A stretch of 64,000 bases of DNA from Thalassotalea psychrophila. GTDB lineage: Bacteria > Pseudomonadota > Gammaproteobacteria > Enterobacterales > Alteromonadaceae. Position 1 is the first letter of the stretch; the number at the start of each line of letters is the position of its first letter. A program made the position numbers and the translations under genes. Below the pieces are notes generated by a model. That model did not search any database. It saw nothing but the letters and a program-made list of their open reading frames with translations, and had not been told where the DNA came from. Where the stretch lies: contig NZ_CP134145.1 in assembly GCF_031583595.1 (NCBI RefSeq), positions 2,976,001 through 3,040,000 on the forward strand, given 5' to 3'. Positions 1 through 8,153 of the stretch are shown one piece after another.

Positions 1-1831
1 ATTTTTCACCCAATTTTTCAATAATATCTTTGGCTATTGAATTAAAACTAAACTCATTTAACGGCTTAAGCTGCGGCACTGGAGGCATTAAAGCCACGCT
101 TCCTAAACACACTGAACAATGACCACAAGGCTGCTGTAAACGGTGATCTGAAAAGTAATGAGCAAGCTGTAAACTTAAACAACTATTTGAAGCAAAAAAC
201 GCTAAGAGATGCTCTATACGCTTTATTTCACTAAGTTCCTTTTGCTCAAAACGAGAGTACATATCGTTATTAAGCAAAGCTAAATCCATAGGGTTTGAGT
301 TAACTTGATACACCTCTGTCATTTGTTTACTTTGCAATTCTAACAAATTCTTTTCATCAAAATATTCAATAGCAGTAATCACCCTACTGCGATCACTTGG
401 ATATTGCACCGCCATACGTTCAAAATTTAGGGCATACCAGATTTTAGCTTTATCTGAAGAGTCGAGTATCGCCTGAATAAAGGTTTGTCTTTCACCATCA
501 AATTTATTAATCAACTCACTTTCACTGCATTTAAGCTTGAACTTATACTCAGCAAAATAACTGTAGGCTGGTTTGATTAACCCCGCCAGTTCAAGATATA
601 CCAACAATGTTTTCAAGCTAAGTAAGCGAATATTAGATTGGCTAGACAAACTATTAAGCACTACTTCCCATTGAAAGTTATGCTGTTTAGCTTGTTCAAT
701 AATTTCATTTATCACATAGCTTATCGCGCTTGCTTCAGGCGTATCTGCGTAGACAAAATTTTCTAAAATATTTAAATTGTCATAATTGGCTAACACTAAA
801 CATTCAGAAGGGCTTCCATCTCGACCTGCCCGGCCAATTTCTTGAGCATAATTCTCAATAGATTTAGGTAAATCGTAATGAACAACAAAACGAATGTCAC
901 TTTTATCTATGCCCATACCAAAAGCAATGGTAGCAACGATCAGTTTAATGTTGCCATTCATAAAGTTCTGTTGAATATTTTGTCTTAATTCGCTGTCCAT
1001 GCCAGCATGATAAGCTGTAGCTGCTACACCTTTAGCCGATAAACTGCTAGCAACCTGTTCAGCTGTTTGCTGTAAGGTGACGTAAACGATACCTGATGAT
1101 TGTGTTTTATCATTTAGCCATTGGGCTAAATAATTATCTTTTTCTGTTTGCTTGATACCTTGCACATGCAAATTTAAATTAGCACGATAAAAACCGGTTA
1201 GAACGATGTTATTGTGCTCTATCGCAAATTTTTCACCCATATCGCTAACTACTTTTTCGGTCGCCGTTGCTGTAAGCAGAAGGGTTTGCGCAATATTAAA
1301 TTGTTCTTTATATTTCGGCAGTTTTAAATAATCAGGACGAAAGTTATGGCCCCACTCTGATATACAGTGCGCTTCATCAACCACTAACAATGAAATAGGA
1401 ATGTGTGCTAAAAACTGTCTAAAACGTTCATTGTTTAAACGCTCCACTGAGATCATTAATATTTTTATATGCCCAGATTTAACCCCTGCCATTACTTGCT
1501 GAGATTGTTCCTTAGATTGCATAGAATCGATACTTGCAGCGCTAATACCTTTACTTGCTAAGAATTCTAATTGGTCTTGCATAAGTGCCAATAGCGGCGA
1601 AATAACTAAGGTTAAATGCGGCAGAACTAGCGCGGGTAACTGATAGCAAAGTGACTTTCCGGAGCCCGTTGGAAATATAGCCGCTGAGCTTTGGCCATTC
1701 AATATTGTGTCAACGACCTGTTGTTGACCATCTCTAAAATGAGAAAAACCGAAGTGTTGCTGTAGTATTTGAGTAGATGATTGCACGTCTGTATTCGATT
1801 TTAAGTTTGAGTCTGAGCTTGAATTTTGCAT
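1..1831 (-). CDS. RecQ-family ATP-dependent DNA helicase (3' end cut by window)
   Basis: The minus-strand frame opens at an ATG at 1831 and stays open to the window edge, giving 610 codons without a stop. Early residues contain the Walker A box FPTGSGKS, then the DEAH-type Walker B VVDEAHCISEWGHNF and a RecQ-type C-terminal helicase domain ending in IGRAGRDG. Four cysteines around residues 543-568 (NSC, then CGHCSVC) look like the RecQ zinc site. They lie some 150 residues later than in E. coli RecQ, so this is probably a RecQ-like paralogue and not RecQ itself. Such enzymes unwind DNA 3'-5' in recombination and repair. It is divergent from the HutD-like gene across about 110 bp. The missing C-terminus is the main uncertainty. 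Confidence 0.88.
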   Translation of the reverse strand, partial: MQNSSSDSNLKSNTDVQSSTQILQQHFGFSHFRDGQQQVVDTILNGQSSAAIFPTGSGKSLCYQLPALVLPHLTLVISPLLALMQDQLEFLASKGISAASIDSMQSKEQSQQVMAGVKSGHIKILMISVERLNNERFRQFLAHIPISLLVVDEAHCISEWGHNFRPDYLKLPKYKEQFNIAQTLLLTATATEKVVSDMGEKFAIEHNNIVLTGFYRANLNLHVQGIKQTEKDNYLAQWLNDKTQSSGIVYVTLQQTAEQVASSLSAKGVAATAYHAGMDSELRQNIQQNFMNGNIKLIVATIAFGMGIDKSDIRFVVHYDLPKSIENYAQEIGRAGRDGSPSECLVLANYDNLNILENFVYADTPEASAISYVINEIIEQAKQHNFQWEVVLNSLSSQSNIRLLSLKTLLVYLELAGLIKPAYSYFAEYKFKLKCSESELINKFDGERQTFIQAILDSSDKAKIWYALNFERMAVQYPSDRSRVITAIEYFDEKNLLELQSKQMTEVYQVNSNPMDLALLNNDMYSRFEQKELSEIKRIEHLLAFFASNSCLSLQLAHYFSDHRLQQPCGHCSVCLGSVALMPPVPQLKPLNEFSFNSIAKDIIEKLGEK

Positions 1832-1943
1832 ATTACATCCTTGTAGTTAGCGAGTGGTAAAGCTTAGCACGTTTAAATGAAAATTCATTATAAAAGCCAT
1901 GAGCTGAAACTGCTATAATCAATCCAGTTTTTAATAAAAATAT

Positions 1944-2546
1944 ATGAGATCCGAATTGATAGAAATTATATCGCCTGATACATTTACCACTACGCTATGG
2001 AAAAACGGTAAAGGCGAAACAACAGAGTTAGCAATTAGCCCAAACAGCACGATAAATGAGTTTAAATGGCGGTTAAGCATCGCGAGTGTTAGTGAAGATG
2101 GCGTGTTTTCTGACTTTAGTGGTTATTGCCGCAACCTTATTCTTTTGACAGGTAATGGCATAACATTAAGCCATACCAATGCTCTTACTAAAGAAACGAA
2201 AACAGATTGTTTAGCTCAAGTGCTTAACTTTTCAACTTTTGATGGTGGTTGTAAAACATTTGGTGTACTTACAGATGGGGCTATAACAGACTTTAACTTA
2301 ATGCATAACCCGAACTACTTTACGGCATTAGTTAAGCCACTGAGTTCACAACAAACAATCGATATCGAACCTGCTGATATTTGTTTTATTTACCCTTTAA
2401 GTAAACCGGCTTTAGTCATCAATAAAAACGATAATCAAGAATTTATATTGCCACAAGGGCATTTAATAAAACTGATTTCTACTGAAACGTTTAACTATTC
2501 TCTTAATGGCGAACAGTTAATTGTAATTTATTTGAATAAGCTATAA
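1944..2546 (+). CDS. HutD/Ves family protein
   Basis: This 200-residue protein starts with the HutD/Ves pattern: a TTTLWKNGKGETTELAI segment, then WRLSIASVSEDGVFSDFSGYCRNLILLTGNG. The family has a bicupin fold. HutD is linked to histidine utilisation and Ves to cold response in E. coli, but no reaction has been settled. No hut genes lie nearby, so the specific role cannot be assigned. It is read rightwards from a short intergenic gap shared with the divergent RecQ-like gene. Length fits the family. Confidence 0.8.
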   Translation: MRSELIEIISPDTFTTTLWKNGKGETTELAISPNSTINEFKWRLSIASVSEDGVFSDFSGYCRNLILLTGNGITLSHTNALTKETKTDCLAQVLNFSTFDGGCKTFGVLTDGAITDFNLMHNPNYFTALVKPLSSQQTIDIEPADICFIYPLSKPALVINKNDNQEFILPQGHLIKLISTETFNYSLNGEQLIVIYLNKL

Positions 2547-2632
2547 GTGAATTGCATTGGTATTATTAAACGTTTTCAGTATGATAGTAAAATCAACACT
2601 AATCCTATAAATAGCCTGAATAAGCGAACCCT

Positions 2633-3109
2633 ATGAGTAAACCACAAAGAGACTTAACGTTAAGATTTTTAGCTGAGCCACAAGATGTTAATTTTGGCGG
2701 CAAGGTTCATGGTGGCGCCGTAATGAAATGGATAGATTTAGCTGCTTATGCCTGTTCTGCCGGTTGGAGTAGTTGCTACTGTGTAACAGCATATGCAGGT
2801 GGCATTCAGTTTGTTGCACCGATTCATGTGGGTAACTTAGTTGAAGTTGATGCGAAGGTCATTTACACAGGCAATTCTTCAATGCATATTGCACTTGAGG
2901 TTAATGCCTGTGATCCTAAATCATTAAATCGTCGTCTAACAACTCATTGTATTGTTATTATGGTGGCAGTAGATGAATCAGGACACCCTGTTGATATTCC
3001 ACAATGGATACCTGAAACTGAGGCCGATATTAAACAAAATGAAACGGCGATAAAATTAATGGAAATGCGTAAGCAAATCAAAGGTGAGATGCAAATTTAT
3101 ACCCAGTAG
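2633..3109 (+). CDS. acyl-CoA thioesterase (hotdog fold, YciA-like)
   Basis: A 158-residue single hotdog domain. Residues 22-37 read GGKVHGGAVMKWIDLA, the helix-loop with the HGG turn (26-28) and acidic Asp35 typical of YciA-type acyl-CoA thioesterases. These hydrolyse acyl-CoA to free CoA and fatty acid in the cytoplasm. The C-terminal tail is charged and helical, as in hexameric family members. The gene follows the HutD-like gene on the same strand by 86 bp and may have its own promoter in that gap. Family call is firm; substrate chain length cannot be seen. Confidence 0.87.
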   Translation: MSKPQRDLTLRFLAEPQDVNFGGKVHGGAVMKWIDLAAYACSAGWSSCYCVTAYAGGIQFVAPIHVGNLVEVDAKVIYTGNSSMHIALEVNACDPKSLNRRLTTHCIVIMVAVDESGHPVDIPQWIPETEADIKQNETAIKLMEMRKQIKGEMQIYTQ

Positions 3110-3164
3110 ATTTGAGTTAGCGCTGTTATTTAGAACCTGTGCTGCTTAACCCAATTTCAGCTTA

Positions 3165-3653
3165 TTAGTTAAACCGAGCAATAAAAGCATTACAGTCTCC
3201 TGGATAAGTATTATCAATTAAATAATGTATTTTCCAGCCCAGATCAGTTTTCACTAACTGGAAACTGTTCACCCCACAATGGCTCAATTTTTTGTCTAGA
3301 TAAAAAGCAAATGGCGTCCACACGGACGCCATATTTCCTTGTTGGTGAGTCTCAATTTTTAACAATTTTTCATCCAAATATTTCGTCGATTTTGCAATCG
3401 ACTCAGCAAAACCGTTTAGATCTGACTGGATAACCTCTCCGTTGGGCTGTATTCGTTGTAACATCGCATTAGCAGTAAACTGGGCTAATAATTGTTCACT
3501 GCTATGACTGCGCATGGCGGCAAATAATTGTTTGATTGGTTTGGTTATTTCTGCATTATTATTTTCGCTAGCGCTTGCCAACAGACTAACCGCATACGTT
3601 GTAATAATTACAAATTTAAGCCCCAAAAAAATAGCTATTTTCATTTTTACCAC
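3165..3653 (-). CDS. exported NTF2-like (SnoaL-type) protein
   Basis: 162 residues with an N-terminal hydrophobic signal (roughly residues 5-28) and then a single NTF2-like domain: a helix with IKQLFAAMRSHSSEQLLAQFTANAMLQ, an all-beta second half, and the closing GWKIHYLIDNTYPGDC strand. Such small exported domains often bind a hydrophobic ligand or act as enzymes; no catalytic residues can be named. It lies 20 bp downstream of the CocE-type hydrolase on the same strand, so the pair is probably cotranscribed. It converges on the thioesterase gene. Confidence 0.6.
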   Translation of the reverse strand: MVKMKIAIFLGLKFVIITTYAVSLLASASENNNAEITKPIKQLFAAMRSHSSEQLLAQFTANAMLQRIQPNGEVIQSDLNGFAESIAKSTKYLDEKLLKIETHQQGNMASVWTPFAFYLDKKLSHCGVNSFQLVKTDLGWKIHYLIDNTYPGDCNAFIARFN

Positions 3654-3673
3654 CGTTTTGTATCACCAGTTGA

Positions 3674-5572
3674 TTAATCAATGGTTTTGAATTTAATTGC
3701 ACTTTGATATTGCTCGTTGTGAAAAATTTTATGCGTTGCTTTTACAAAATCCTGCTTAGTAGCATTGAAAATATTATCGACATACTTTTGCGGGTTAATA
3801 TCGATAAATGGAAACATACTGCTTTGAATTTGAATTTGTAACTTATGACCACGTTTAATGGTATGTAATACATCATAAAGCTCAAATTTCACCGCCGTTG
3901 GTTCATTAGCTTTAAACGGTTTTGGCTCACTCATACTATCGCGAAAACGACCACGCAATACTCCCCAGCGAACCAACTCATGACGATTACCCTTATCGCC
4001 ATCGACTTCGTCTGTGTTGACATTTGTTCCTGGAAATACATCAACCAATTTAACTACAATATCAGCTGAGCTTTGTGTAGTTGAAAACCAAAGATCTAAG
4101 TCAATTGCCCCAGCAATGGTGAGATCATCACTCATTACCTCGGTTTCAAATACTAATACATCAGGTCGACGTGCACTAAAACGCTGGTCTTCAATCATAT
4201 AAGGCTTGTCCCAGCCTTTACTTATTTTAGCTGAATGCGGTACTGGTTTATTTGGGTCACTGATAAAATCACTAAACTCATCAGTTTTTTGTGGTTCAGT
4301 CGATAAGGTTTCATTAGCAGCTAAAAATAAGGTTGTCTTGGTAGACTTTTTAGGTGGCCATTGCTCAAACTGGCGCCAGCGATTACTACCAGTTTCGAAC
4401 ATAGTAGCTTTTGCTAAGTTTGGCTCATCCGCATCTTTTAAGTGATGATTGAAAAAAGGTAATAAAACTTCTTTTTGAAACCAACTACTGGTATTAAAAC
4501 CAAAGTCACCCTCGCCCAGATTTTTGCCTTCACCAGTGCTCCATTGCCCATGTGACCATGGACCAATAACTAAACTGATGTGATCTTCGTCATTGTTATG
4601 ACTCATGGTTTGATAAGTCGCTAAGGGACCATACAAGTCTTCAGTATCGTACCAACCTCCGACTACCAAGGTTGCTGGTTTTACTTTTTTAAGATGCGGT
4701 AAAATATTTCGTTGTTGCCAGTAATCATCATAATTAGGATGTTCTGTTAGCTCATTCCAAAATGGCCGAGAGCCATGAAAATAATGCTTATTAACGTTTG
4801 ATAAAGGTCCTAAATTTTTAAAGAATTCATAACCATCCGGTGTTACCTGCTTCATTTCTTCAGGCCAGGCTGCATGCGGTTGTTTAGGGTGTTTGTCGAA
4901 AATATCAAAAAAGATGAATGCCATTGGCACCACAAAAGCGCCATTTCGGTGAAAATCATCAAAAAACCAGTCAGCAATAGGTGCTTGCGGTGAAATTGCT
5001 TTTAACGCTTTATGACTATTTATGCCAGCCACTGAAGTATAATAGCCAGGGTAAGAGGTGCCCCACATACCTACTTTGCCATTATTATGTTTTACATTTT
5101 TTACTAACCAATCAATAGTGTCATAGGTATCAGTGGCATCATCTACCGCGCCCTTGCCCTTCTTGTAAGCATCCTGTGGGCGCATATTAACGTAATCGCC
5201 CTCGGACATAAATTTACCTCGGACATCTTGAAAAACGAAAATAAATCCATCTTTCTCAAACTGTTGATCAGGTCCCAATTTGGTTTTGTATTTATCACTG
5301 CCATACGGGGCAACTCGATACGGAGTGCGAACCATTAACATTGGATATTCTTTAGAGGTATCGTTTGGTACATATACCGCTGTAAACAACTTTATGCCAT
5401 CGCGCACTTCAATTTTGTATTCAAACTTTGTATAGTTGGCGCGAATATATTCCGCTCGCTCATCTACTTTCTCTTCGACTTTAGCTTCTTCTGCATTTGC
5501 TATGCTCGGTATCGCAGAGATACTTAGAATAGTGAAAAAACAACTTAATCTTTTAAATTGCCTAAACGTCAT
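3674..5572 (-). CDS. CocE/NonD family (X-Pro dipeptidyl-peptidase-like) hydrolase, exported
   Basis: 632 residues. A signal peptide ends near IANA at residues 24-27. The catalytic alpha/beta-hydrolase domain follows, with the nucleophile elbow GTSYPG (Ser173), the oxyanion-type motif RTPYR and a helical cap. The C-terminal third is the jelly-roll domain of the X-Pro dipeptidyl-peptidase class (LDLWFSTTQSSADIVVKLVDVFP). Related enzymes are serine hydrolases that cleave esters, peptides or acyl groups, here probably in the periplasm. Likely in an operon with the small NTF2-like gene downstream. Substrate unknown. Confidence 0.87.
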   Translation of the reverse strand: MTFRQFKRLSCFFTILSISAIPSIANAEEAKVEEKVDERAEYIRANYTKFEYKIEVRDGIKLFTAVYVPNDTSKEYPMLMVRTPYRVAPYGSDKYKTKLGPDQQFEKDGFIFVFQDVRGKFMSEGDYVNMRPQDAYKKGKGAVDDATDTYDTIDWLVKNVKHNNGKVGMWGTSYPGYYTSVAGINSHKALKAISPQAPIADWFFDDFHRNGAFVVPMAFIFFDIFDKHPKQPHAAWPEEMKQVTPDGYEFFKNLGPLSNVNKHYFHGSRPFWNELTEHPNYDDYWQQRNILPHLKKVKPATLVVGGWYDTEDLYGPLATYQTMSHNNDEDHISLVIGPWSHGQWSTGEGKNLGEGDFGFNTSSWFQKEVLLPFFNHHLKDADEPNLAKATMFETGSNRWRQFEQWPPKKSTKTTLFLAANETLSTEPQKTDEFSDFISDPNKPVPHSAKISKGWDKPYMIEDQRFSARRPDVLVFETEVMSDDLTIAGAIDLDLWFSTTQSSADIVVKLVDVFPGTNVNTDEVDGDKGNRHELVRWGVLRGRFRDSMSEPKPFKANEPTAVKFELYDVLHTIKRGHKLQIQIQSSMFPFIDINPQKYVDNIFNATKQDFVKATHKIFHNEQYQSAIKFKTID

Positions 5573-5666
5573 TGATAAATCCTTTTTTTATAATTTTTTA
5601 ATTACTAATTTACAAATCACCTATCATTGCTACTCAATGCTCAGGTGTTTATTCCGATTGATATAA

Positions 5667-6050
5667 CTATTCACAAAGTGGCAACTCGGCCATTAAGCCG
5701 ACTAAGTTTTCATCAGGGTCTCTTAAAAAACCAATCCATAATTCGTGTTCAGGCATTTTTGCAACAAGCTGAGGCTCTCGTTCAAACGCCACACCTTTAG
5801 CGAGTAAATGCTTTGTTGTTTCTTCTATGTTGTTAACTTTGTAATAAATCACTGAGGTTTTATGGTCTTTTGCATTCCCTTGCTCTGTAGTGAGCATTAA
5901 CCGCGTACCACCACAGTCAAAGAAAGAAAGCTCCGGACCAGCATCAAATAGTAATGGTAAGCCTAAGGTGTTTTTATAGAATTCTCGTGCTTCTTCTATT
6001 TTTGTTACTGCAATTGCAATTTGGCCAACCGATTCAATTTCAATACTCAT
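5667..6050 (-). CDS. VOC family (glyoxalase/bleomycin-resistance fold) protein
   Basis: 127 residues with the paired beta-alpha-beta-beta-beta units of the vicinal oxygen chelate fold: VGQIAIAVTKIEEAREFYKNTLGLPL at the start and LRDPDENLVGLM at the end. VOC proteins bind a metal and catalyse lyase, isomerase or dioxygenase steps, or sequester drugs. The terminal metal Glu position is visible as PDENLVGLM, but the substrate cannot be told. It lies 23 bp downstream of the cysteine desulfurase gene in the same direction, so it is probably cotranscribed. Confidence 0.85.
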   Translation of the reverse strand: MSIEIESVGQIAIAVTKIEEAREFYKNTLGLPLLFDAGPELSFFDCGGTRLMLTTEQGNAKDHKTSVIYYKVNNIEETTKHLLAKGVAFEREPQLVAKMPEHELWIGFLRDPDENLVGLMAELPLCE

Positions 6051-6073
6051 CGTTACTATTCTTAAATGTTATG

Positions 6074-7756
6074 TTATTGATAGTTATATGCTATTTCTTT
6101 AATCCGTTCAACAATGGCTTTAATACCGTTACCCCTTGATGGGCTTAAATGCTGCATAAGCCCTAGTACTTGGAAATACTCTTCAATATCAAAGTCGTGT
6201 ATTTGTGCCGCCGTTTTATGCTGATAAACACTTAAAATTATTACCATTAAACCGCGAATAACTTTTGCATTACTGTCTGCTTGAAAAGAAAGTTTAGATG
6301 TAGTGGTATTAAAGTTTACTACAAGCCATGCATCACTTTCACAACCACTAATTAAATCTTGTGGTTGGCGATGTTCTTTGTTTAAGCGAGTTAATTGCTT
6401 GGAAAGCAACATTATTTCTCGATGCTTTAGATCCCAAGATGTCGCTTTACTGAATAAAGTTAGTACTTGCTCTTGAGTAATAAACTTCGAATATTGTTCA
6501 TTTTCTATATGAGTATTTGTTGATGATTGCGGTGCTGACTCGCCAAGGCACAAAGCTTGTAGCTGTTTTACAAGAACATCAACTTCGTTGAAAGTATTAT
6601 ATGCTGCAAGTGACACTCGAATTGAACCATCAAGGCCTAATCCTTCAAGTAATGGCATTGCACAATGATGCCCAGCTCTTACTGCAATACCTTTACTATC
6701 TAAATGTGATGCTACGTCTTGATGATGAAAACCCGAAAACGTAAATGAAAATACCGGAATATCAGGACAACCTTTAACTAAGAACTGTACCTGCTCTATT
6801 TTACTTAGTTGTTGGTAAAGGTAATGGCAAAGTTGCTGCTCATAATCAATCATAGGTAAAATTGGTTTTTCGATAAAAATATCTAGACATGTCCCTAGAC
6901 CAACTACACCAGCTATATTTGGAGTACCAGCTTCAAACCTATGAGGAAGTTCATTGTAAGTAGTCCCAGTAAAGCTTACTTTTTTGATCATTTCCCCACC
7001 AAACTGATACGGCGGCATAGATTCAAGTAATGCTTGTTTCCCGTAAAGTACACCAACACCTGTCGGGCCATACATTTTATGGGCAGAGAATACATAGAAA
7101 TCGCAATCAAGCTCTTGTACATCAACAGCAATATGAGCAACTGCTTGTGCACCATCAATTAAGGTTTTCGCGCTGTATTTTTGGGCTAAAGTAATGAGCT
7201 GTTTAACCGGATTAATTTTACCTATTACGTTAGATATATGATTTACAGCAACTAACTTACACTTAGCGGTAATAAGTCGCTCTGCTTCAGATAAATCTAT
7301 AATACCATTATCATCTAAAGGTAAAATAATTAGTTTAGCACCAGTTTGCTGCGCAACATGCTGCCAGGGTACGATATTGGCATGATGTTCGCCCATGGAT
7401 ATAACAATCTCATCTTCTGCTTTAATGAAATTTAAACCATATGATTGTGCGACCAAATTTATTGATTCGGTAGTACCTTTAGTCCAAATGATCTCATTTT
7501 CAAACTTTGCCTTAATTAAGCTCTGAACTTTAGCCCTAACAACCTCATATGATTTTGTCGCTTTTGCACTTAGAAAGTGGGACGCTCTGTGGACATTGGC
7601 ATTATTATTTAAATAAAAGTCATGTAAAGCATTAATTACAGCCACAGGTTTTTGCGAGGTAGCCGCATTATCAAAGTAAATAATATTATCGCTATCACTA
7701 ACTGTTTGTAATATTGGAAATTGTTTACGAAACTCAGTTGCAGAAAATGTTTTCAT
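6074..7756 (-). CDS. cysteine desulfurase fused to a SufE/CsdE sulfur-acceptor domain
   Basis: 560 residues, about 150 longer than SufS/CsdA. Residues 1-405 are a class-V aminotransferase-type cysteine desulfurase: GEHHANIVPW, the PLP lysine Lys227 in SAHKMYG, and the persulfide cysteine Cys365 in RAGHHCAMPLL. After a Ser/Thr-rich linker (about 406-430) comes a SufE-like domain with its acceptor cysteine in ISGCESDAWLV (Cys472). The pair normally passes sulfur from cysteine to Fe-S assembly, so fusion would channel the persulfide within one chain. The rest of a suf or csd operon is not adjacent. Domain calls are firm; SufS versus CsdA origin is open. Confidence 0.92.
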   Translation of the reverse strand: MKTFSATEFRKQFPILQTVSDSDNIIYFDNAATSQKPVAVINALHDFYLNNNANVHRASHFLSAKATKSYEVVRAKVQSLIKAKFENEIIWTKGTTESINLVAQSYGLNFIKAEDEIVISMGEHHANIVPWQHVAQQTGAKLIILPLDDNGIIDLSEAERLITAKCKLVAVNHISNVIGKINPVKQLITLAQKYSAKTLIDGAQAVAHIAVDVQELDCDFYVFSAHKMYGPTGVGVLYGKQALLESMPPYQFGGEMIKKVSFTGTTYNELPHRFEAGTPNIAGVVGLGTCLDIFIEKPILPMIDYEQQLCHYLYQQLSKIEQVQFLVKGCPDIPVFSFTFSGFHHQDVASHLDSKGIAVRAGHHCAMPLLEGLGLDGSIRVSLAAYNTFNEVDVLVKQLQALCLGESAPQSSTNTHIENEQYSKFITQEQVLTLFSKATSWDLKHREIMLLSKQLTRLNKEHRQPQDLISGCESDAWLVVNFNTTTSKLSFQADSNAKVIRGLMVIILSVYQHKTAAQIHDFDIEEYFQVLGLMQHLSPSRGNGIKAIVERIKEIAYNYQ

Positions 7757-7896
7757 TTATTTATTTTTTAAGGCTACAGATATTAAATTAGCATAATTAT
7801 AACCTACAAAGAGTATCTAGATGGAGATAAACGCTAGGTTTTGTTACATTTTATTTTCGCAAAATGCTGAATTTTTACTATAACTATAGATCCAAG

Positions 7897-7914
7897 CCGA
7901 TCGGATTTGATCGG
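7897..7914. promoter_or_regulatory. inverted repeat upstream of the 70-residue gene
   Basis: CCGATC and GATCGG form a perfect 6-bp inverted repeat with a 6-bp spacer, ending 24 bp before the ATG at 7939. It could be an operator or a short 5'UTR hairpin. No regulator can be named. Confidence 0.3.
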
Positions 7915-7938
7915 TAATAACCAACTTGAGGAAACACA

Positions 7939-8151
7939 ATGACGTTATTTTCCTGGTTTAGTCATAATAATAAAGAGCCTGAAACAACTTTACGTTTAAG
8001 TGAGCGTAAAAACAAAAACCGTCTAACTTTAAAAGCTAAATCTATGTGGCCAGTTGCTAAAGTTAGACAGATGCCTGAATCCTTAATTAATAGTAATAAA
8101 AGTGTTGAGTCTAACCTTGACTCTGATGATTTCATCAAAGAGGCTGATTAA
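7939..8151 (+). CDS. small protein of unknown function (70 aa)
   Basis: A short frame with a good Shine-Dalgarno (TTGAGGAAACACAATG) and its own intergenic region. It is hydrophilic and basic in the middle (LRLSERKNKNRLTLKAKSMWPVAKVRQMP) and acidic at the C-terminus, with no signal peptide or membrane segment. No family is recognised. It ends 2 bp before the stop of the convergent metalloprotease-like gene. The strong ribosome site supports it being real. Confidence 0.55.
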   Translation: MTLFSWFSHNNKEPETTLRLSERKNKNRLTLKAKSMWPVAKVRQMPESLINSNKSVESNLDSDDFIKEAD

Positions 8152-8153
8152 GT

